17,278 nt of DNA from positions 1-17,278 of the forward strand of contig VHCR01000007.1 of the NCBI GenBank assembly GCA_016871655.1, written 5' to 3'. The position numbers were made by a program, and so were the translations under genes. Under the pieces are notes generated by a model that was not told the origin of the DNA, made no database searches, and saw only the letters and a list, made by a program, of their open reading frames with translations. Positions 15,177 to 17,278 of this stretch are shown here, one piece after another. This DNA is from Verrucomicrobiota bacterium (GTDB lineage: Bacteria > Verrucomicrobiota > Verrucomicrobiia > Chthoniobacterales > UBA6821). Positions within the stretch are counted from its first letter, which is position 1. Every line of letters begins with the position of its first letter.

Positions 15177-15875
15177 ATGATGAAAACAATTGGATTGCTG
15201 GGTGGGGTGAGTTGGTTATCGACGATGAACTATTATGAAATTTTACATAAACTTGCTGAGCAAAAATTAGGAAAATCTCACACTCCTAAAATCCTGCTAA
15301 AAAGTTTTGATTCTTATGAAGTACGCCATGGTTTTGGAAAAAACGATGATCAAGTTGCTAGCTTATTTCAACAAGAGTTCTTGGAATTAACCAACCTCAA
15401 ACCAGACTGTATTCTTATCTGTTGTAATACACTTCACAAGTATTACGACATGGTAAAAGATAGCGTCTGTTCTGACATTCCAGTGTTTCATGCTGTAGAG
15501 TTGGTAGCCATTGAAATGAAAAAACAGCTTTATAAAACAGCTTTATTATTGGCTACAAAAAACACGTTAGAAGATGGATTTTTTGCTAACAAATTAGAAA
15601 AGCATGGCATCAAAGTAACAATTCCCAATCAAGAGGAACGACTAGAACTAAATAAAATTAAAAATGAATTGATGCAAAATATTGTTACTAAAAAATCAAA
15701 ATCTTATTTTAGTGATCTAATCACAAACTATAACACCCTTGATGCTGTTATATTAGGATGTAGTGTGTTCCCTTTAGTTGTGAATAAAGAAACTTCTTTG
15801 TTACCTATAATCAATCCGATGCACTTGCAAGCTATAGCTGCAACAGAATTTGCAGTAGAAAAGCCATCCACTTGA
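15177..15875 (+). CDS. Aspartate/glutamate racemase family protein
   Basis: This 232-residue protein belongs to the PLP-independent Asp/Glu racemase family, which uses two cysteines for acid/base catalysis. The N-terminal GLLGGVSWLSTMNYY (6-20) is typical of the aspartate racemase branch. The first catalytic Cys is Cys83 in ICCNTLHK; the second is Cys195 in LGCSVFPL. The second motif in aspartate racemases is usually GCTE; here SVF replaces the Thr-Glu, so the substrate may differ. The gene is distinctly richer in A and T than its neighbours and is preceded by a purine-rich AAAGAGAG, unlike the other genes here, both signs of transfer. It sits between the family A repeat and the ribosomal protein genes. 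ATG 15180 is an equally possible start. A six-codon frame (15159-15179 region) overlaps the start. Confidence 0.85.
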   Translation: MMKTIGLLGGVSWLSTMNYYEILHKLAEQKLGKSHTPKILLKSFDSYEVRHGFGKNDDQVASLFQQEFLELTNLKPDCILICCNTLHKYYDMVKDSVCSDIPVFHAVELVAIEMKKQLYKTALLLATKNTLEDGFFANKLEKHGIKVTIPNQEERLELNKIKNELMQNIVTKKSKSYFSDLITNYNTLDAVILGCSVFPLVVNKETSLLPIINPMHLQAIAATEFAVEKPST

Positions 15876-15953
15876 TTTGACTGTAAATCGATGACAATAT
15901 TGCTATCAAAAAGTTTATTTCTATTAAGAAATATGTTTTTTCGTTAAAGAAAC

Positions 15954-15981
15954 TTGACTTGATTTCATTTTCGTCTACCTT
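15954..15981 (+). promoter_or_regulatory. Possible promoter for rplM-rpsI
   Basis: TTGACT at 15954-15959 is a good -35 match. A poor -10 candidate, TACCTT, follows at 15976-15981 after 16 bp. It lies about 30 bp before the rplM ATG at 16012. The surrounding 136-bp gap is AT-rich and shows no L13-type autoregulatory leader that could be recognised by eye. Confidence 0.3.
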
Positions 15982-16011
15982 ATTCCATCTTTCCCGTATC
16001 CTGTAAATTCA

Positions 16012-16434
16012 ATGAAGACTTTCTCTGCAAAAGCTAATGAAGTGAAACGCCAATGGTGGATCATCGATGCTAAAAATCAATACCTCGGCCATGTTGCTGT
16101 CAAAGCAGCAAATCTCCTTCGTGGTAAACACAAGGCTATTTTTACTCCTCACGTTGATACTGGTGATTACGTTGTTGTCATCAATGCATCCGAAGTTCAA
16201 ATTGGCGGCAAAAAAGAGACTCAAAAAACTTACATGAGCTTCTCAGGATTTGTTGGCGGCCACAAATCAGAAACTTTCCGTCAACGTCGTGAACGTCGTC
16301 CCGAGTTACTCATCGAAAAAGCTGTTAAGGGAATGATTCCTCACAATCGTTTAGGCGCGACAATCTATAGAAAACTTCGTGTTTATAGCGGTTCTGAGCA
16401 TCCACATTCGGTTCAAAACCCACAAGCTGCTTAA
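16012..16434 (+). CDS. rplM: 50S ribosomal protein L13 (uL13)
   Basis: L13 is an early-assembly protein of the large ribosomal subunit. The 140 residues are the usual length. Recognisable pieces are WWIIDAKNQYLGHVAVKAAN (about 15-34), LLRGKHKAIFTPHVDTGDYV with the conserved HVDTGDYVVVINA core, KTYMSFSGFVGG, the ERRPELLIEKAVKGMIPHN segment (AVKGMIPHNRLG) and YSGSEHPHSVQNPQ at the end. The start ATG has no Shine-Dalgarno but a single heptamer-like CTGTAAA 5 bp upstream. It is followed by rpsI after 19 bp, the conserved bacterial pair. Confidence 0.97.
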   Translation: MKTFSAKANEVKRQWWIIDAKNQYLGHVAVKAANLLRGKHKAIFTPHVDTGDYVVVINASEVQIGGKKETQKTYMSFSGFVGGHKSETFRQRRERRPELLIEKAVKGMIPHNRLGATIYRKLRVYSGSEHPHSVQNPQAA

Positions 16435-16453
16435 TATTTTATCACTCCATTTT

Positions 16454-16891
16454 ATGTCCGAAGATACAGTTTCTACTCCTAAAATTCGCAAAACTCTTTC
16501 TAAAACAAGCAAGATCACCGCGACAGGACGCCGCAAGACAGCCGTAGCAACCATTCAGCTCAAGACTGGTTCTGGAAAAATCCGCGTTAACGGCCGTGAT
16601 TTTTCTGACTATTTTACAACGGTCTCCATGCAAAACAAGGTTCTCAAGCCTTTTGAAGCTGTAAATGAGATTAAGACTTACGATGTCATTGTAAAGACTC
16701 ACGGCGGAGGCCTCAATGGACAAGCAGGCGCACTTAGCCTTGCTATCGCTCGTGCTCTTAATGAAATTGATGCAGAACATCGCCCTGTTTTGAAGCAAAA
16801 TGGGCTTCTTACCCGTGACCCACGTCGTCGCGAGCGTAATAAGCCAGGTAGGGCTGGAGCACGTAAGCGCTTCCAGTTCTCGAAGCGCTAA
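16454..16891 (+). CDS. rpsI: 30S ribosomal protein S9 (uS9)
   Basis: S9 is a small-subunit protein whose basic C-terminal tail reaches the P-site tRNA. From ATG 16454 it has 145 residues. The family core is clear: ATGRRKTAVATIQLKTGSGK (about 23-42), the INGRD-type VNGRDFSDYF, GGGLNGQAGALSLAIARAL, and the tail LLTRDPRRRERNKPGRAGAR ending RKRFQFSKR. The N-terminal 20 residues are a lineage extension rich in Ser, Thr and Lys. A longer in-frame start at 16379 lies inside rplM and was rejected. Spacing and orientation indicate cotranscription with rplM. Confidence 0.97.
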   Translation: MSEDTVSTPKIRKTLSKTSKITATGRRKTAVATIQLKTGSGKIRVNGRDFSDYFTTVSMQNKVLKPFEAVNEIKTYDVIVKTHGGGLNGQAGALSLAIARALNEIDAEHRPVLKQNGLLTRDPRRRERNKPGRAGARKRFQFSKR

Positions 16892-17204
16892 ACTGTATCA
16901 TAAATTCTACTGGGACAGCACAGGACTGTGTCATTCCGGTGCTCGTGTCCTCGAGTGTTATCTAGACACTGCTGTACTGCGCTCCTCATTCCTTGTCCTG
17001 CATCTGTCTCAGCGAATTTCTAATACAGTTTTCTCGTATTGCAATCGGTTTTTCTTTAGAATTCGACCACGAAAACCAAACACATCAATGCTGAAAAGCT
17101 CCTTGACTTCAGCTACTCTTGCTCTCAACAACATTTCCGTGTTGAACCTCCTGATCAAGAAAGAGCGCTCAGGCGGATGAAAAAACTTTTTCAGAAATTA
17201 ATGT
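16892..17204. other. Intergenic region after rpsI, no confident gene
   Basis: This gap holds no recognisable gene, tRNA or strong terminator. A frame open from 17060 to 17218 lacks an early start codon; its internal ATG at 17177 follows AGGCGG and would encode MKKLFQKLMFIVY before a stop at 17216-17218, inside the family B repeat. That could be the remains of a gene interrupted by the repeat, or chance. Around 16930-17020 several loosely similar pieces (CATTCC followed by GTCCT) suggest a decayed repeat. Confidence 0.4.
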
Positions 17205-17278
17205 TTATAGTGTATTAAATTGAAAAGGGCACGCGATAAGCTTGCTCTTTTTCCTTAGAACTGCGTTCTCAGATCTCA
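17205..17278. repeat. Structured inverted-repeat element, family B, partial inverted copy
   Basis: The last 74 bases of the window are identical, in reverse complement, to 8136-8209 of the complete family B element. The copy enters with the terminal TTATAGTGTATTAAATTG and runs through the second inner arm before the window ends, so the full element probably continues for about 95 more bases. Full identity over 74 bp indicates recent spread or gene conversion. Confidence 0.9.

Noticed and set aside
16379..16453. Longer rpsI start inside rplM
   Set aside because: It would add 25 residues that are an out-of-frame reading of rplM. The ATG at 16454 fits the family and gives 19-bp spacing.
16800..17180. 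126-codon frame across the rpsI end
   Set aside because: Its first part is an alternative frame of rpsI, the rest has no family resemblance, and no start signal is seen.
8042..17278. Composite transposon bounded by the two family B copies
   Set aside because: The interior carries essential housekeeping genes and no transposase, so the copies are better seen as independent insertions.

Overview
The window is a stretch of bacterial chromosome that mixes conserved single-copy genes with accessory genes and at least three families of short non-coding repeats. Housekeeping genes recognised: ispD, a YqeY/GatB-tail gene, gltX, aroE, purB, a cysteine desulfurase, uppP, rplM and rpsI. The best guess for the organism is a Verrucomicrobiota (PVC group) bacterium. 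This rests on the form of the glutamyl-tRNA synthetase (no cysteine-rich insert after the Rossmann half, KMSKR loop), the DUF6941-like protein and the general look of the ribosomal proteins. It is a judgement from memory of these families, not a search result. Almost no start codon has a recognisable Shine-Dalgarno sequence.

Layout. 1-612: gene-free left edge ending in a MITE-like repeat (family A, copy 1, 426-612). 635-5511: four minus-strand genes, read right to left: an Rpn/PD-(D/E)XK nuclease-like protein with an in-frame 12-bp tandem repeat, a YqeY-like protein, a large secreted protein of unknown function, and ispD. 5600-7934: plus-strand gltX and aroE, separated by an inverted pair of heptamer arrays. 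7935-8326: no gene, but a 169-bp inverted-repeat element (family B). 8327-9592: a second secreted protein of unknown function, minus strand. 9725-12319: purB, then twin palindromes, then an AAA/DUF4143 ATPase. 12321-13475: cysteine desulfurase, minus strand, tail to tail with the ATPase. 13653-14963: uppP and a DUF6941-like gene, each preceded directly by heptamer repeats. 14960-15142: family A copy 2. 15177-15875: an AT-rich aspartate/glutamate racemase-like gene, probably acquired. 16012-16891: rplM-rpsI. 17205-17278: the start of an inverted copy of family B, cut by the window end.

The conserved genes cover isoprenoid precursors (ispD), aromatic amino acids (aroE), purines (purB), sulfur mobilisation (cysteine desulfurase), lipid-carrier recycling for the cell wall (uppP) and translation (gltX, rplM, rpsI). 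They do not form one pathway. The accessory layer (Rpn protein, DUF4143 ATPase, racemase, two secreted orphans) lies next to the repeats, which suggests an actively rearranged chromosome. No CRISPR array, prophage, rRNA or tRNA was seen. The most interesting non-genic signals are the heptamer arrays placed at start codons, the twin palindromes before the DUF4143 ATPase, and the two structured repeat families.
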